From: Parahaliea maris
GTDB lineage: Bacteria > Pseudomonadota > Gammaproteobacteria > Pseudomonadales > Halieaceae
Assembly: GCF_008064665.1 (NCBI RefSeq)
Contig: NZ_VRZA01000001.1
Location: forward strand, 868,001 to 932,000
Direction: 5' to 3'
Length of the DNA: 64,000 nucleotides
A model generated the notes under the pieces. The model saw only the letters and a program-made list of their open reading frames with translations, was not told the origin of the DNA and did not search any database. Position 1 is the stretch's first letter; each line of letters opens with the position of its first letter. The translations under genes were made by a program, and so were the position numbers. Shown in pieces: positions 32,243 through 41,416 of this stretch.

Positions 32243-32776
32243 TCAGGCCTTCTCCACCTGGCTGAACTCCAGCTCCACCGGGGTGGAACGACCGAAGATC
32301 AGCACCGCCACGTTCAGGCGGCTCTTTTCGTAGTTGACCTCTTCGACAACGCCATTGAAGTCGTTGAAGGGGCCATCGATAACCCGCACCATTTCGCCCG
32401 GCTCGAACAGCGTCTTGGGACGCGGGGCTTCCACGCCCTGCTCCACGCGCTGCAGAATGGCCGCGGCTTCGGCTTCGGTAATCGGGGCCGGCGCATCCGC
32501 CTTGCCACCGATAAAGCCCATCACCCGGGGAGTCTCTTTCACCAGGTGCCAGGTGTCATCGTCCAGTTCCATCTGCACCAGCACGTAGCCGGGGAAGAAC
32601 TTGCGTTCGCTCTTGCGCTTCTGGCCGGCGCGCATTTCCACCACTTCTTCAGTGGGCACCAGCACATCGCCAAAGCGGTCCTGCATACCGTGAAGCTCGA
32701 TGCGCTCCTTCAGTGCAGACGCAACTTTCTTCTCGTAGCCTGAATAGGCGTGTACCACGTACCAACGCATTGCCAT
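32243..32776 (-). CDS. nusG: Transcription termination/antitermination factor NusG
   Basis: RNA polymerase-bound factor that links Rho, S10 and the ribosome. The 177 residues comprise the NGN domain ([20 protein letters not shown] to about 120, with [20 protein letters not shown]) and a C-terminal KOW domain ([20 protein letters not shown]). The first ATG has GAGAAGG about 8 bases upstream; a second ATG two codons later is also possible. It follows secE by 21 bases. Confidence 0.98.
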   Translation of the reverse strand: MAMRWYVVHAYSGYEKKVASALKERIELHGMQDRFGDVLVPTEEVVEMRAGQKRKSERKFFPGYVLVQMELDDDTWHLVKETPRVMGFIGGKADAPAPITEAEAAAILQRVEQGVEAPRPKTLFEPGEMVRVIDGPFNDFNGVVEEVNYEKSRLNVAVLIFGRSTPVELEFSQVEKA

Positions 32777-32797
32777 CGGCTAAGCCTTCTCGTTTCG

Positions 32798-33160
32798 CTA
32801 TCCAATCGCCAGCGACACCAGCCAGCCCAGCAGGGAGTCGAGCCCCCAGAGCATCAGTGCCACTACAACGACAAAAATCACCACAATCATGGTGGTCTGC
32901 AAGGTCTCCTGGCGGGTAGGCCAGACGACTTTGCGAATTTCGGTTCGCGATCCCTTGACCAGTGACCAGAACGCCGCACCTTTCGCCGTCTGCAGGGCCA
33001 CCAGACCGGCCACTGCCGCCAGCGCCACCAGCGCCAACACGCGGTAGAGCAGCGATTCGCCGGAGAAATAGCTGTTGCCAACCACGCCCACTGCAATCAG
33101 GGCGAATACGACAATCCACTTCAGCGCGTCAAAACGGCTGCCGGTGGTTTCCACACTCAT
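32798..33160 (-). CDS. secE: Preprotein translocase subunit SecE
   Basis: Essential clamp of the SecYEG channel. The 120-residue protein is the long, three-helix gammaproteobacterial type: helices near 14-32, 40-58 and 92-112. The conserved amphipathic segment SRTEIRKVVWPTRQETLQTT sits before the last helix. The ATG at 33160 was chosen over a TTG one codon upstream. Confidence 0.97.
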   Translation of the reverse strand: MSVETTGSRFDALKWIVVFALIAVGVVGNSYFSGESLLYRVLALVALAAVAGLVALQTAKGAAFWSLVKGSRTEIRKVVWPTRQETLQTTMIVVIFVVVVALMLWGLDSLLGWLVSLAIG

Positions 33161-33209
33161 CAAACAATCCTATTCGTGGGCGCCGTACCTGCGACGCCCC
33201 CTGCCATAA

Positions 33210-33285
<76 letters not shown>

Positions 33286-33316
33286 AAACTTGATCCTTCT
33301 ACACTTTGAGACAACG

Positions 33317-33348
33317 AAGCCGAACTGCTTGTTCAAGCGGTTCGGCTT
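33317..33348 (-). terminator. Strong stem-loop between tufB and tRNA-Trp
   Basis: AAGCCGAAC-T-GCTT, loop GTTC, AAGC-G-GTTCGGCTT: 13 paired bases with one mismatch, about 45 bases after the tufB stop. In the minus direction only CTTCGTTG follows, so it may be a processing signal or leaky terminator rather than a full stop. Confidence 0.65.
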
Positions 33349-33392
33349 GGTCGCTTGCGGGGCAGATCAGCGATCCACCCCTGTATCGAGCC

Positions 33393-34616
33393 TTACTCGA
33401 TGATCTTGGCTACAACGCCGGCGCCAACAGTACGGCCACCTTCGCGGATCGCGAAGCGCAGGCCATCTTCCATGGCGATCGGAGCAATCAGGGTCACTTC
33501 CATCTGGATGTTGTCACCCGGCATGACCATCTCAACGCCTTCCGGCAGCTCACAGGAGCCGGTTACGTCGGTGGTACGGAAGTAGAACTGCGGACGGTAG
33601 CCCTTGAAGAACGGGGTGTGACGACCACCTTCGTCCTTGGACAGTACGTAAACCTCTGCCTCGAACTTGGTGTGCGGGGTCACAGAACCCGGAATCGCCA
33701 GAACCTGGCCACGCTCCACTTCTTCACGCTTGGTGCCACGCAGCAGGATACCCACGTTCTCACCGGCACGGCCTTCGTCCAGCAGCTTGCGGAACATTTC
33801 AACGCCAGTACAGGTGGTCTTCTGGGTGTCCTTGATACCAACGATCTCGATCTCGTCGCCCACCTTGATGATGCCACGCTCTACACGGCCGGTTACCACG
33901 GTACCGCGACCGGAGATAGAGAACACGTCCTCTACCGGCATCAGGAACGCCTGGTCGATCGCACGCTCGGGCTCCGGAATGTAGCTGTCCAGAGTCTCTA
34001 CCAGAGTTTTAACCGCGGTGGTGCCCAGCTCGTTCTCGTCTTCACCGTTCAGCGCCATCAGGGCAGAGCCACAGATGATCGGGGTGTCGTCGCCCGGGAA
34101 TTCGTACTGGTCCAGCAGCTCACGCAGCTCCATTTCAACCAGTTCTTTCATCTCTTCGTATTCCTCGGTGTCCGCACCGCCGCAGTCTTCTGCCAGCAGG
34201 TCGGCCTTGTTCAGGAATACAACGATGTAGGGTACACCTACCTGGCGGGACAGCAGGATGTGCTCGCGGGTCTGCGGCATCGGGCCGTCAGTCGCACCAC
34301 ATACCAGGATAGCGCCGTCCATCTGCGCCGCACCGGTGATCATGTTCTTCACGTAGTCGGCGTGCCCGGGGCAGTCAACGTGCGCGTAGTGACGGTTCGG
34401 AGAATCGTACTCTACGTGAGAGGTCGCGATGGTGATGCCACGCTCTTTCTCTTCCGGTGCATTGTCGATGCCGTCGAAGGCAACGGCTTCGCCGCCCCAT
34501 ACTTCAGCACAAACGCGGGTCAGCGCCGCTGTCAGGGTAGTTTTACCGTGGTCAACGTGACCAATGGTACCCACGTTGACGTGGGGCTTACTACGTTCGA
34601 ACTTTTCCTTTGCCAT
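33393..34616 (-). CDS. tuf: Elongation factor Tu, copy 2
   Basis: The 407-residue product is identical to the str-operon EF-Tu as far as can be compared, with the same [19 protein letters not shown] and NKADLL motifs. The DNA differs at roughly a dozen silent positions, several near the two ends (for example ATCTTGG versus ATTTTAG just before the stop). It lies in the classical tRNA-tufB-secE context. Near-identity of distant copies indicates ongoing gene conversion. Confidence 0.98.
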   Translation of the reverse strand: MAKEKFERSKPHVNVGTIGHVDHGKTTLTAALTRVCAEVWGGEAVAFDGIDNAPEEKERGITIATSHVEYDSPNRHYAHVDCPGHADYVKNMITGAAQMDGAILVCGATDGPMPQTREHILLSRQVGVPYIVVFLNKADLLAEDCGGADTEEYEEMKELVEMELRELLDQYEFPGDDTPIICGSALMALNGEDENELGTTAVKTLVETLDSYIPEPERAIDQAFLMPVEDVFSISGRGTVVTGRVERGIIKVGDEIEIVGIKDTQKTTCTGVEMFRKLLDEGRAGENVGILLRGTKREEVERGQVLAIPGSVTPHTKFEAEVYVLSKDEGGRHTPFFKGYRPQFYFRTTDVTGSCELPEGVEMVMPGDNIQMEVTLIAPIAMEDGLRFAIREGGRTVGAGVVAKIIE

Positions 34617-34706
34617 TACGACGGTCTCCTATCACAGCGGCATATGCCATGCAGTTGAAACGCACCACTAAAAAATCGTTTTAGCTGATTGCACACCTCG
34701 AGGGTG

Positions 34707-34782
<76 letters not shown>

Positions 34783-34796
34783 TTTTCACAACCAAC

Positions 34797-34870
<74 letters not shown>

Positions 34871-34986
34871 CACACTTCTCAACAGGCCGGCCAAAACCGG
34901 CCCCACCGCGCCCTGCGCGGACTTCCAAGCCACACTGAAATCACTCAAGTTGCGTTACGCTTCTGATTGATTTCAATACAAAATCT

Positions 34987-35070
34987 TGGTGGAGGGGGGT
35001 GGATTCGAACCACCGAAGCTTTCGCGTCAGATTTACAGTCTGATCCCTTTGGCCACTCGGGAACCCCTCC
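34987..35070 (-). tRNA. tRNA-Tyr (GTA)
   Basis: 84 bases with encoded CCA and a long variable arm, as expected for a class II tRNA. The acceptor is GGAGGGG/CCCCTCC, the anticodon loop CTGTAAA with GTA, and the T-arm GGTGGTTCGAATCCACC. It is the first tRNA of the tyr-gly-thr-tufB transcript. Confidence 0.97.
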
Positions 35071-35083
35071 CAGAAGGCGGCAT

Positions 35084-35112
35084 ATTGTCCAGACGCCGCA
35101 CGACCTTGTCAA
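35084..35112 (-). promoter_or_regulatory. Promoter of the tRNA-Tyr/Gly/Thr-tufB unit
   Basis: In the leftward direction TTGACA at 35107-35112, a 17-base spacer and GACAAT at 35084-35089, followed by GC-rich ATGCCGCC, lead into tRNA-Tyr within about 15 bases. The remaining gap to 35419 holds no gene. A TATAAT at 35269-35274 could be the -10 of the rightward sulfotransferase gene, but its -35 is unclear. Confidence 0.75.
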
Positions 35113-35419
35113 CCAATAAATCCCCTGTTTTTCGCGAAGGGCTGTCACTGGGCTTTCGGGAGGTAAATAAGGGGATTTGCCCCCGAAAAACGCTCCTGGC
35201 AGCACGACTGCCACAGGGGGCTGGCGACGCGGCGGCAATATTCACATCACGATCGAGGCGCGTCAACCTATAATGGAACTTCTCTTGCCCAATTGCCGAT
35301 AACCACCGAAATTTGCTACAAATTAACAGTGGCCCGCCGAACCCCGGCGACCCAGGTAGCACCCATTGTCGAGTTCCCACGGAGTTCCCCAGTTTGACGC
35401 CCCACAGCTCATTGCCCTC

Positions 35420-36025
35420 ATGAACGTCTTTATCCTGAACACTGGCCGCTGCGGGTCCACCTCCATCATCGAAGCGTGTCGACACATCGACAACTACAGC
35501 GCCGGCCACGAAACCCGCAGCGGGCAACTGGGAGCGGAGCGCATGGCCTTCCCCGACAACCACATCGAGGCCGACAATCGCCTGAGCTGGTTACTGGGCA
35601 GGCTGGACCGGGAATACGGCGATAACGCGCTTTATGTCCACCTGACACGCAGCCCGGAAAAGGTATCCCAGAGCCACATCTACCGGTTCTCCCACGGCAT
35701 CATGCGCGCCTACAGCCGCGGCATCCTGCGCGGCCTGGACGAGAACGCAGACGCCTTTGCGGTCGGCATGGACTACTGCGATACGGTCACCACCAACATC
35801 AAACTGTTCCTGCGCGACAAAACCCACAAGATGGACTTTCAGCTGGAGGAGGCCGACCGCGATTTCAGGCGCTTCTGGGAGTTCGTTGGGGCCGAGGGAG
35901 ACCTGGAAGCCGCCCTGGAGACGCTGCGCACCCCCCACAACAGCACCCGCAAGAACAAGCGCTATCGCAAATACAGCGGTAACTGGTGGCTACAACGGAT
36001 GGGGCGTCTTCCCCAGGATCGCTGA
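35420..36025 (+). CDS. Sulfotransferase-family P-loop protein
   Basis: Putative PAPS-dependent sulfotransferase of 201 residues. The ATG at 35420 gives MNVFILNTGRCGSTSIIEAC, whose NTGRCGSTS is the 5'-phosphosulfate-binding loop of the family, at the very N-terminus as usual. A TTG 18 codons upstream is open but would bury that motif. A later segment ALYVHLTRSPEKVSQSHIYR fits the 3'-phosphate-binding region (R and S). The substrate cannot be assigned. It lies alone on the plus strand inside a block that separates two tRNA groups. Confidence 0.75.
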   Translation: MNVFILNTGRCGSTSIIEACRHIDNYSAGHETRSGQLGAERMAFPDNHIEADNRLSWLLGRLDREYGDNALYVHLTRSPEKVSQSHIYRFSHGIMRAYSRGILRGLDENADAFAVGMDYCDTVTTNIKLFLRDKTHKMDFQLEEADRDFRRFWEFVGAEGDLEAALETLRTPHNSTRKNKRYRKYSGNWWLQRMGRLPQDR

Positions 36026-36070
36026 CGCCCAGGCACAGGCGCAGCGATCGGGGGCACCCCGGCCCGGCCG

Positions 36071-36871
36071 CTACTGCTTGCGGCCGCGCGCCCGGAGTTC
36101 CTCCAGGCGCTTTTCCATCACGTCGAACTCGATCGTGCTGTTATAGGCACCGGAGCGCTCGCCCTCCACCCGCAACGCCTCGCCGAGCGGCAGTTCCCAC
36201 CCCTCATTCATCAACGCCCGGATGCGGCGCAGCGCCTCCGGCTGGGTTTCCGCGATATCGCGCGCCGAGGCAAGGGCCCGGCCCACAAGTTCACTGTCCT
36301 CACACACCTCGTTCACCAGCCCCCACTGGCAGGCCTGCTCGGCACTGAAGTAGTTGCCGGTGAAGCTGATCTCCCTGGCGCGATTAATGCCCACCAGCCG
36401 CGGCAGTTTTTGCGACAGGCCCCAGCCCGGAACCAGGCCGACCCGGGCGTGGGTATCGGCAAAGCGGGCTGAACGCGCGGCGTAGAGGTAATCGCAGGCC
36501 AACGCCAGTTCAAAACCGCCGGTAACAGCAAAGCCGTTGATGGCACCGATGATCGGCTTTTCGCACTCGCTGAGGGCCCGCACCAGGGGTGCGTCCGTCC
36601 CGAGATTGTCGGCGCTCATGGCCGCCCCGCCCTCAGACTTCAATTCCTTGAGGTCGACCCCGGCGGTGAAGGCCTTGCCCTTGCCCGTCAAGACAATCGC
36701 ACGCACCGAGGGGTCGGCTGAGAGGGCACCGAAAGCCTCGATGATGGCGGCAGTCATCGCTGCCGACAGGGCATTATAAGCCTCCGGGCGGTTCAGGGTG
36801 ACCAGGGCAACCTCGTCCTGAATATCGATCAGTACCAGGTTGTCCGCAGCGGTATCAGATGATGAAGTCAT
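36071..36871 (-). CDS. Crotonase/enoyl-CoA hydratase family protein
   Basis: Crotonase-fold protein of 266 residues. Oxyanion-hole parts are LTGKGKAFTAGVDLKEL (about 60-76) and INGFAVTGGFELALACDYLY (about 109-128). The Glu in GGFELA matches the first catalytic Glu of hydratases, but the second (PE before the LGxxPG turn) is replaced in THARVGLVPGWGLSQKL, so the reaction may not be simple hydration. Its ATG overlaps the stop of the upstream membrane-protein gene by four bases, showing translational coupling. Confidence 0.85.
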   Translation of the reverse strand: MTSSSDTAADNLVLIDIQDEVALVTLNRPEAYNALSAAMTAAIIEAFGALSADPSVRAIVLTGKGKAFTAGVDLKELKSEGGAAMSADNLGTDAPLVRALSECEKPIIGAINGFAVTGGFELALACDYLYAARSARFADTHARVGLVPGWGLSQKLPRLVGINRAREISFTGNYFSAEQACQWGLVNEVCEDSELVGRALASARDIAETQPEALRRIRALMNEGWELPLGEALRVEGERSGAYNSTIEFDVMEKRLEELRARGRKQ

Positions 36872-38580
36872 TGCTGTATCCCTTTGTTGTTATCCAATAA
36901 TTGCCTTGAGCGCCGCCCCAGATAGGCCAGGACCCCCAAGGCCAAAACCCCCGATACCGACAGGGTCCGCCCGAGCAGTTCCTGCCAGCCGGGCCGGAGC
37001 GCCAGCCGCAGCTCAAAATCCCCTGCCGGAAGGTCCAGTGTCAACAGCCTGAGCCGGGAGTGCGACCGCACTGGGAGGTTCGTTACCCGCCCGTTCGGCC
37101 ACTCGAGGACAGCCGTCCAGCCAGGGTAGTAAAACTGCTTGAGTATCAATTCAACCGGCTCCTCAAGCGCGGCCGCCACAACCAGCTCTCGGGACCGCTG
37201 TTTCTCCAGCGTGAGCTCCCCCTTGCCATCGTCGAAAGCAAGTAGCGGGGCCCGCGCCGCCACAGCCACAAATCGGGCTACTCGAATGTCCAGATCGGCA
37301 GGCAGGTACTCACTGGCACTGTAGCCGGTGGCCAGCACATACTCCAGGCGCTGCTGCTGGCGGGGATCATCCTGTTTGGCGAAGTGATTCTGGTATTGCT
37401 GGTACAGAAAGTATCCACAAAGCAGGATGGCCACCACCGCTACCAGGGCCGAGTAAACCAGCGCCACAGGCCTTCCATTGCGAAGCGCAAACCCCAGGCA
37501 CAGGGTAACCGCCATGCTGACAACCCAGTCGTGCATCACCAGCAGCCGCCACGGGAACTGCACTCGCTGGAGCGGTTCCAGCATGCCCCACAGCCAGGCC
37601 GAGGGCGTACTCATCAGGAACCAACACCCTGTCAGTGCCAGCGCCAGGAATACCAACAGACAGGACTGGCAACCCGAAGGTCGGAACCACAACCCCGGCA
37701 ACGCCACAACCAGCAGGGCCAGGGCCGCCATACCGGCTTCCAGGAAGGGGCGCTTGTCAGCCAGATTTTCGTTATTGAAAAACAGCCAGCGATCATAGTG
37801 ATACTGCTCACCCCAGAGCTTCTCCATGGACACCGCGTCCTGCAGAGTGAGTGCGGGCAGCAGATAGATCGCGGCGAGCAACAGCCCCAGGCTGCCTCCG
37901 GCCATCGCCCGCAGCAGCAGGTCCTTGCGCCTTGTGTTGTACGCCAGGGAACAGGAATACAGGGCGAGAAAGGGCGAAACCAACAACGCCGTGGGGAGAT
38001 GGGTCATCAGCAGCAGCGCATAGCCAATGGCGAGCAGGGTGATCCCCCTTTTGGACGCCAACCGATCGATGGCACCAAAAACCACCGGTATCCAGATGTA
38101 GCTACTGGCCTCGGCGAAGGCCTGACGAAACAGGAGGTCCATGGCAATGTGATAGGGAGCCAGAGCGTAAAACAGGGCACCCACCGCGACCGCTGGCAGG
38201 GGAGCGTGAACCCTGGCGAACCAGGCAAAGGTGCCGGCCGAGAGCAAGACGACAAACCACTCCGCCAGACCGAGCTGCACCAGCGGAGAACAACTGCCAC
38301 ACGCCAGAACCGCCAGGCTCGAGATCTGAAATGCCAGCGGAGGGTAGTAGAAAAAGGCCGGGGAACCGGCGCCGCCATAGAGGCCTGGCAACCAGCGGGG
38401 ATAGAGCTCTCCCGCCAACACCTGCTCTGCGAAGTGCTGCGCCCAGGGCAAGAGCAGTATCAGGTCGTGCCCGGCCTGGGGACCGTAGGCTAGCAGCGGT
38501 AGGCAAGCTGCCGTAATCACCAGAGCGGCCAATCCCGCCCAGAGCAGCCCGAATCGAGTGACCGGTATTCGTTGCAACAA
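36868..38580 (-). CDS. Large multi-pass membrane protein (PTPS-related/YfhO-like, possible glycosyl transfer)
   Basis: Integral membrane protein of about 570 residues with at least ten hydrophobic helices. An extracytoplasmic domain follows near the C-terminus (VEKQRSRELVVAAALEEP-like beta region) and then a final helix. Motifs PRWLPGLYGGAGSPAFFYYP and LAPYHIAMDLLFRQAFAEAS resemble the membrane-bound '6-pyruvoyl-tetrahydropterin synthase-related' family, which has GT-C/YfhO-like topology. The start chosen is the TTG at 38578-38580, preceded by GAGGAAAGGG; no suitable ATG exists, and the longer frame overlaps the upstream gene. The family function is not established. Confidence 0.65.
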   Translation of the reverse strand: MLQRIPVTRFGLLWAGLAALVITAACLPLLAYGPQAGHDLILLLPWAQHFAEQVLAGELYPRWLPGLYGGAGSPAFFYYPPLAFQISSLAVLACGSCSPLVQLGLAEWFVVLLSAGTFAWFARVHAPLPAVAVGALFYALAPYHIAMDLLFRQAFAEASSYIWIPVVFGAIDRLASKRGITLLAIGYALLLMTHLPTALLVSPFLALYSCSLAYNTRRKDLLLRAMAGGSLGLLLAAIYLLPALTLQDAVSMEKLWGEQYHYDRWLFFNNENLADKRPFLEAGMAALALLVVALPGLWFRPSGCQSCLLVFLALALTGCWFLMSTPSAWLWGMLEPLQRVQFPWRLLVMHDWVVSMAVTLCLGFALRNGRPVALVYSALVAVVAILLCGYFLYQQYQNHFAKQDDPRQQQRLEYVLATGYSASEYLPADLDIRVARFVAVAARAPLLAFDDGKGELTLEKQRSRELVVAAALEEPVELILKQFYYPGWTAVLEWPNGRVTNLPVRSHSRLRLLTLDLPAGDFELRLALRPGWQELLGRTLSVSGVLALGVLAYLGRRSRQLLDNNKGIQQ

Positions 38581-38621
38581 TGTCGCCCTTTCCTCAACCA
38601 CCCCGCTAGACCCCCAGGAAA

Positions 38622-40052
38622 CTATCGATCGCTCCGGCCGGAAAACTTGCTGTACGCGAAATAAATTACCCCCATGAGCAGCAGAACCAGCGCCAGGGCG
38701 ACACCAACATTCTGGAAGCTGGCCCCGAGATTCACCCACAGGGAATCATAGGGGATCTGACCCGGGTGCCGGAGATGCTCGAACTGAAGACGCACGGAAT
38801 ACAGAAACAGCACCAGAATCAGCCCAACCACTGCCACGCGAGCCAGTGCCGCCGCCCGCCCCCGATGAAGCCTGCCCAGGAAGTCCAGTACGAGCGCCAC
38901 CAGCGGCGCCAACAGGGGCACGCCAGCCACAAAGTACCGGTAATCGCGATCCCAGCCCCCGTAGGGAGCGAACACGCTGGCCCCGCCGGCCACCAGCAGC
39001 AGAAAAGCCGCCAACAGCACCACTCCCTCCGCCTTGTACCGCCACCCGGGAACCGCCAACGGCGCCAGGGCCAGGCACAGCAGGAGAAACGGAGAATGGC
39101 TGAACAGCCCCACCAGATCCTGCCGCCCTACTTCTGCCTTCGGGGCGCCAAAAAACAGGTTGATGGCCGCATCGAAGGAATGACTCACCCTGAGTAGCGT
39201 CGAGAGCTGGTGATTGGCGGCGTCCGTCGAGTGGTGAAAGTGGGCAATGGAAAAAGGTGAGTCGAAGCACACCCAGTTGTAGACCATCAGAACGGCCATC
39301 GGAATCATCGCAGCAGCAGCGGCCACCAGCAGTGACAGTGGGCGCAACAATCGCTCTCGCGCACAAAACAGCAAGTAGATGGCGAGGGGAAGCCCCGCCA
39401 GCACCATCAAATGCTCCACCAGAACGGCCAGCGAGAACAGAAAGCAGGCGTTCCCCAGGCACACCCACCCTCCCCGCTTGCGAAACCGGAAGAACAGCAA
39501 CACACTCAGCGACAGCAGCGCAGCGGCAACAATGTGCGAATAGAACAGCGTCGAATAGCGCAAAAGAATGGTGCCAAACAGCACAGACGGGCTGGCAAGC
39601 ATGGCACTGAGTTCCGACGCTCCCAGCTCCCGACTCAACCCGTACATCACCAGCAGCAGCAAACCCGCAAACAGCGCCGGCACCAGCATCACAAAGGGAA
39701 TGCTTTTCCGCTGGCCATAGCTGTAATTGCGGGCAAATTTGGGATCCAGGCGGATTGGCGCCAGAACCGGCTCCAGCCCGCCCGTCACCTTGTAGGCGGC
39801 GGCTGTCAGCAGTGCCAGCCCGGGGTTCCTGTCTGAATAATACCGGCCCTCATACAGGGCACTGTCCCCGAAAGCGAATTGCCTGACCTGCACCAGTTCA
39901 GGCGAGCCATTACTGACCACCGCATCAAACAGGGCAAAATGACTGCCGTCATTGGTGATTGTGATACCCGAATTCATCGCATAGAACGCGAACATCGCGG
40001 TGATGACCAGCCCGTAAAACCACGCCCGCAGCCAGTTGACCCCTAGAGACAC
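38622..40052 (-). CDS. GT-C type membrane glycosyltransferase-like protein
   Basis: Multi-pass membrane protein of about 476 residues. After the first helix it has ITNDGSHFALFDAVVSNG and YYSDRNPGLALLTAAAY. The acidic ND pair and the 'SD-x-x-PGLALL' motif are typical of family-39-like lipid-linked sugar transferases (ArnT/PMT class). About eleven helices follow. The GTG at 40050-40052 has GGGGGAG five bases upstream; an alternative TTG at 40110-40112 would add 20 residues. The 41-base gap to the next membrane protein suggests one operon, PhyH protein first and crotonase last. Confidence 0.7.
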   Translation of the reverse strand: MSLGVNWLRAWFYGLVITAMFAFYAMNSGITITNDGSHFALFDAVVSNGSPELVQVRQFAFGDSALYEGRYYSDRNPGLALLTAAAYKVTGGLEPVLAPIRLDPKFARNYSYGQRKSIPFVMLVPALFAGLLLLVMYGLSRELGASELSAMLASPSVLFGTILLRYSTLFYSHIVAAALLSLSVLLFFRFRKRGGWVCLGNACFLFSLAVLVEHLMVLAGLPLAIYLLFCARERLLRPLSLLVAAAAAMIPMAVLMVYNWVCFDSPFSIAHFHHSTDAANHQLSTLLRVSHSFDAAINLFFGAPKAEVGRQDLVGLFSHSPFLLLCLALAPLAVPGWRYKAEGVVLLAAFLLLVAGGASVFAPYGGWDRDYRYFVAGVPLLAPLVALVLDFLGRLHRGRAAALARVAVVGLILVLFLYSVRLQFEHLRHPGQIPYDSLWVNLGASFQNVGVALALVLLLMGVIYFAYSKFSGRSDR

Positions 40053-40163
40053 AGTACTCCCCCGTCCTTTCGCAAAACTTCCCCAGGGACCCAGTGTAAT
40101 GGCTTCTGCCAATATCCTCTAACCGAGCGCCTCAGACCGCGGAACGGGAGGGAGTGCGCCCAC

Positions 40164-41039
40164 TCAAAACAGGCCCGGGTAGTCCTTCCAGTAGTACTGG
40201 CCGTCTCTGCTTTTCCAGCCGCCGTAGATCGCCGGCCAGTCGAGCCCCGGAATACGCCAACCGTGGTGCGGCTCCAGGTTGGTGGAAAACACCGGGGCGC
40301 CGTGATCGCAGAAACGGGTATCGACACTGATCCTCACCCGCTCGCTGGCGGTGTTTGGCTCCGCCTTATGCACCGTCGCCGAATGGAACAGGAGTACATC
40401 GCCCTGCCGGTAATCGGACACGTGCCACTCGGTTTCGTCTTCATAAATGTGGCACTGAACGCCGCCCACTCCGTCTGCCTCGAACACCTGTCGTACCCCG
40501 CGCGTGTGCGAGCGCGGCAGAACAGTCACCCGCCCCATACTGCTGTCCACGTCGTGCAGGGCCACCCAGACACCCGCCATGGTTGGCCCGGCGTGATGGG
40601 AATAGGCGTCCTGGTGCGGCGGCGTCTCAAAACCGATCTTGCGGGGGGTAGCAATGCGGGCCATCTTCATCGGGTAGACAAAAGGGTCCTCTCCCGACAC
40701 CAGGGCCATCAGCCGCGCAAGCTCGGGCCGGTGGAAGAAGCGGTGAAAATCCTCCAGGCACTGAACCTTGGGATACACCTCATCCCAGACGAGATCCGTT
40801 TCAAAGAAGGGCTCGCCGACCAGGCACGGCACGCCGCTGTCACGGTCCATAGTGACGTGGGGATGCAACTGCTCGAGGATGCTATCGAGCAGCGCACTGC
40901 ACAGCGAAGCATCTACGGCCCGAGGGAAAAAGAGGTAGCCATACTCACTGAAGCGTTCGCGCAAAATGGCCAACGGCTCCCGGGGATGGGAAATCTGGTA
41001 GGGAAGGCGCGTCACCCCTTCCGGGTCAGGCGTTGTCAA
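40164..41039 (-). CDS. Phytanoyl-CoA dioxygenase (PhyH) family protein
   Basis: Fe(II)/2-oxoglutarate-dependent oxygenase of 291 residues. The iron-binding triad is visible as HQD in ETPPHQDAYSHHAG (about 140-153) and the distal His in LLFHSATVHKAEPN (about 218-231). Arginines in ERVRISVDTRF could hold 2-oxoglutarate. The start is a TTG (41037-41039) with GAGGG upstream; no ATG is available nearby. The substrate is unknown. It is the first gene of a possible four-gene operon with two membrane proteins and a crotonase. Confidence 0.85.
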   Translation of the reverse strand: MTTPDPEGVTRLPYQISHPREPLAILRERFSEYGYLFFPRAVDASLCSALLDSILEQLHPHVTMDRDSGVPCLVGEPFFETDLVWDEVYPKVQCLEDFHRFFHRPELARLMALVSGEDPFVYPMKMARIATPRKIGFETPPHQDAYSHHAGPTMAGVWVALHDVDSSMGRVTVLPRSHTRGVRQVFEADGVGGVQCHIYEDETEWHVSDYRQGDVLLFHSATVHKAEPNTASERVRISVDTRFCDHGAPVFSTNLEPHHGWRIPGLDWPAIYGGWKSRDGQYYWKDYPGLF

Positions 41040-41112
41040 TCCAGTGCGCCCTCTGGCAATCGCCGTCTTGCGGCTGTTTATTCTTCTGTCGTTTGCTAAG
41101 CGCTTGGGGAAA

Positions 41113-41188
41113 TGGAGCTGGCGAGAGGAATCGAACCCCCGACCGGCTGATTACAAATCAGCTGCTCTACCTACTGAGCTACGCCAGC
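41113..41188 (-). tRNA. tRNA-Thr (TGT)
   Basis: 76 bases with encoded CCA. The acceptor is GCTGGCG/CGCCAGC, the D-arm AGCTCAGTAGGTAGAGC, the anticodon loop TTTGTAA with TGT, and the T-arm GGGGGTTCGATTCCTC. It corresponds in position to E. coli thrU, but tRNA-Tyr is about 6 kb away. Confidence 0.97.
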
Positions 41189-41283
41189 CAATCACCCGAC
41201 TTCTGCGGAAATTGGGCCTGTCAGGCACCCCATCCCGCGAAGGGCGGCAATAATAGGAGAACACCCCGGCGGATGCAAGAAAA

Positions 41284-41359
41284 TGGTGCCGGAGATAGGA
41301 GTCGAACCTACGACCTTCGCATTACGAATGCGCTGCTCTACCAACTGAGCTACACCGGC
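41284..41359 (-). tRNA. tRNA-Thr (CGT)
   Basis: 76 bases with encoded CCA. The acceptor is GCCGGTG/CTCCGGC with a mismatch-tolerant end, the anticodon loop TTCGTAA with CGT, and the T-arm GTAGGTTCGACTCCTAT. With the GGT and TGT species, the window supplies all three threonine isoacceptors. Confidence 0.96.
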
Positions 41360-41416
41360 AGGGTGCCTCATCCAGAAGCGCGCATTCTAATCTACACGGG
41401 CGAGGATGCAATATCT

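Noticed and set aside
41113..41359. tRNA-bounded integrative element next to the Thr tRNAs
   Set aside because: No integrase, no duplicated tRNA 3' end and no phage or plasmid genes were seen at either side, so only an unexplained insertion is claimed.
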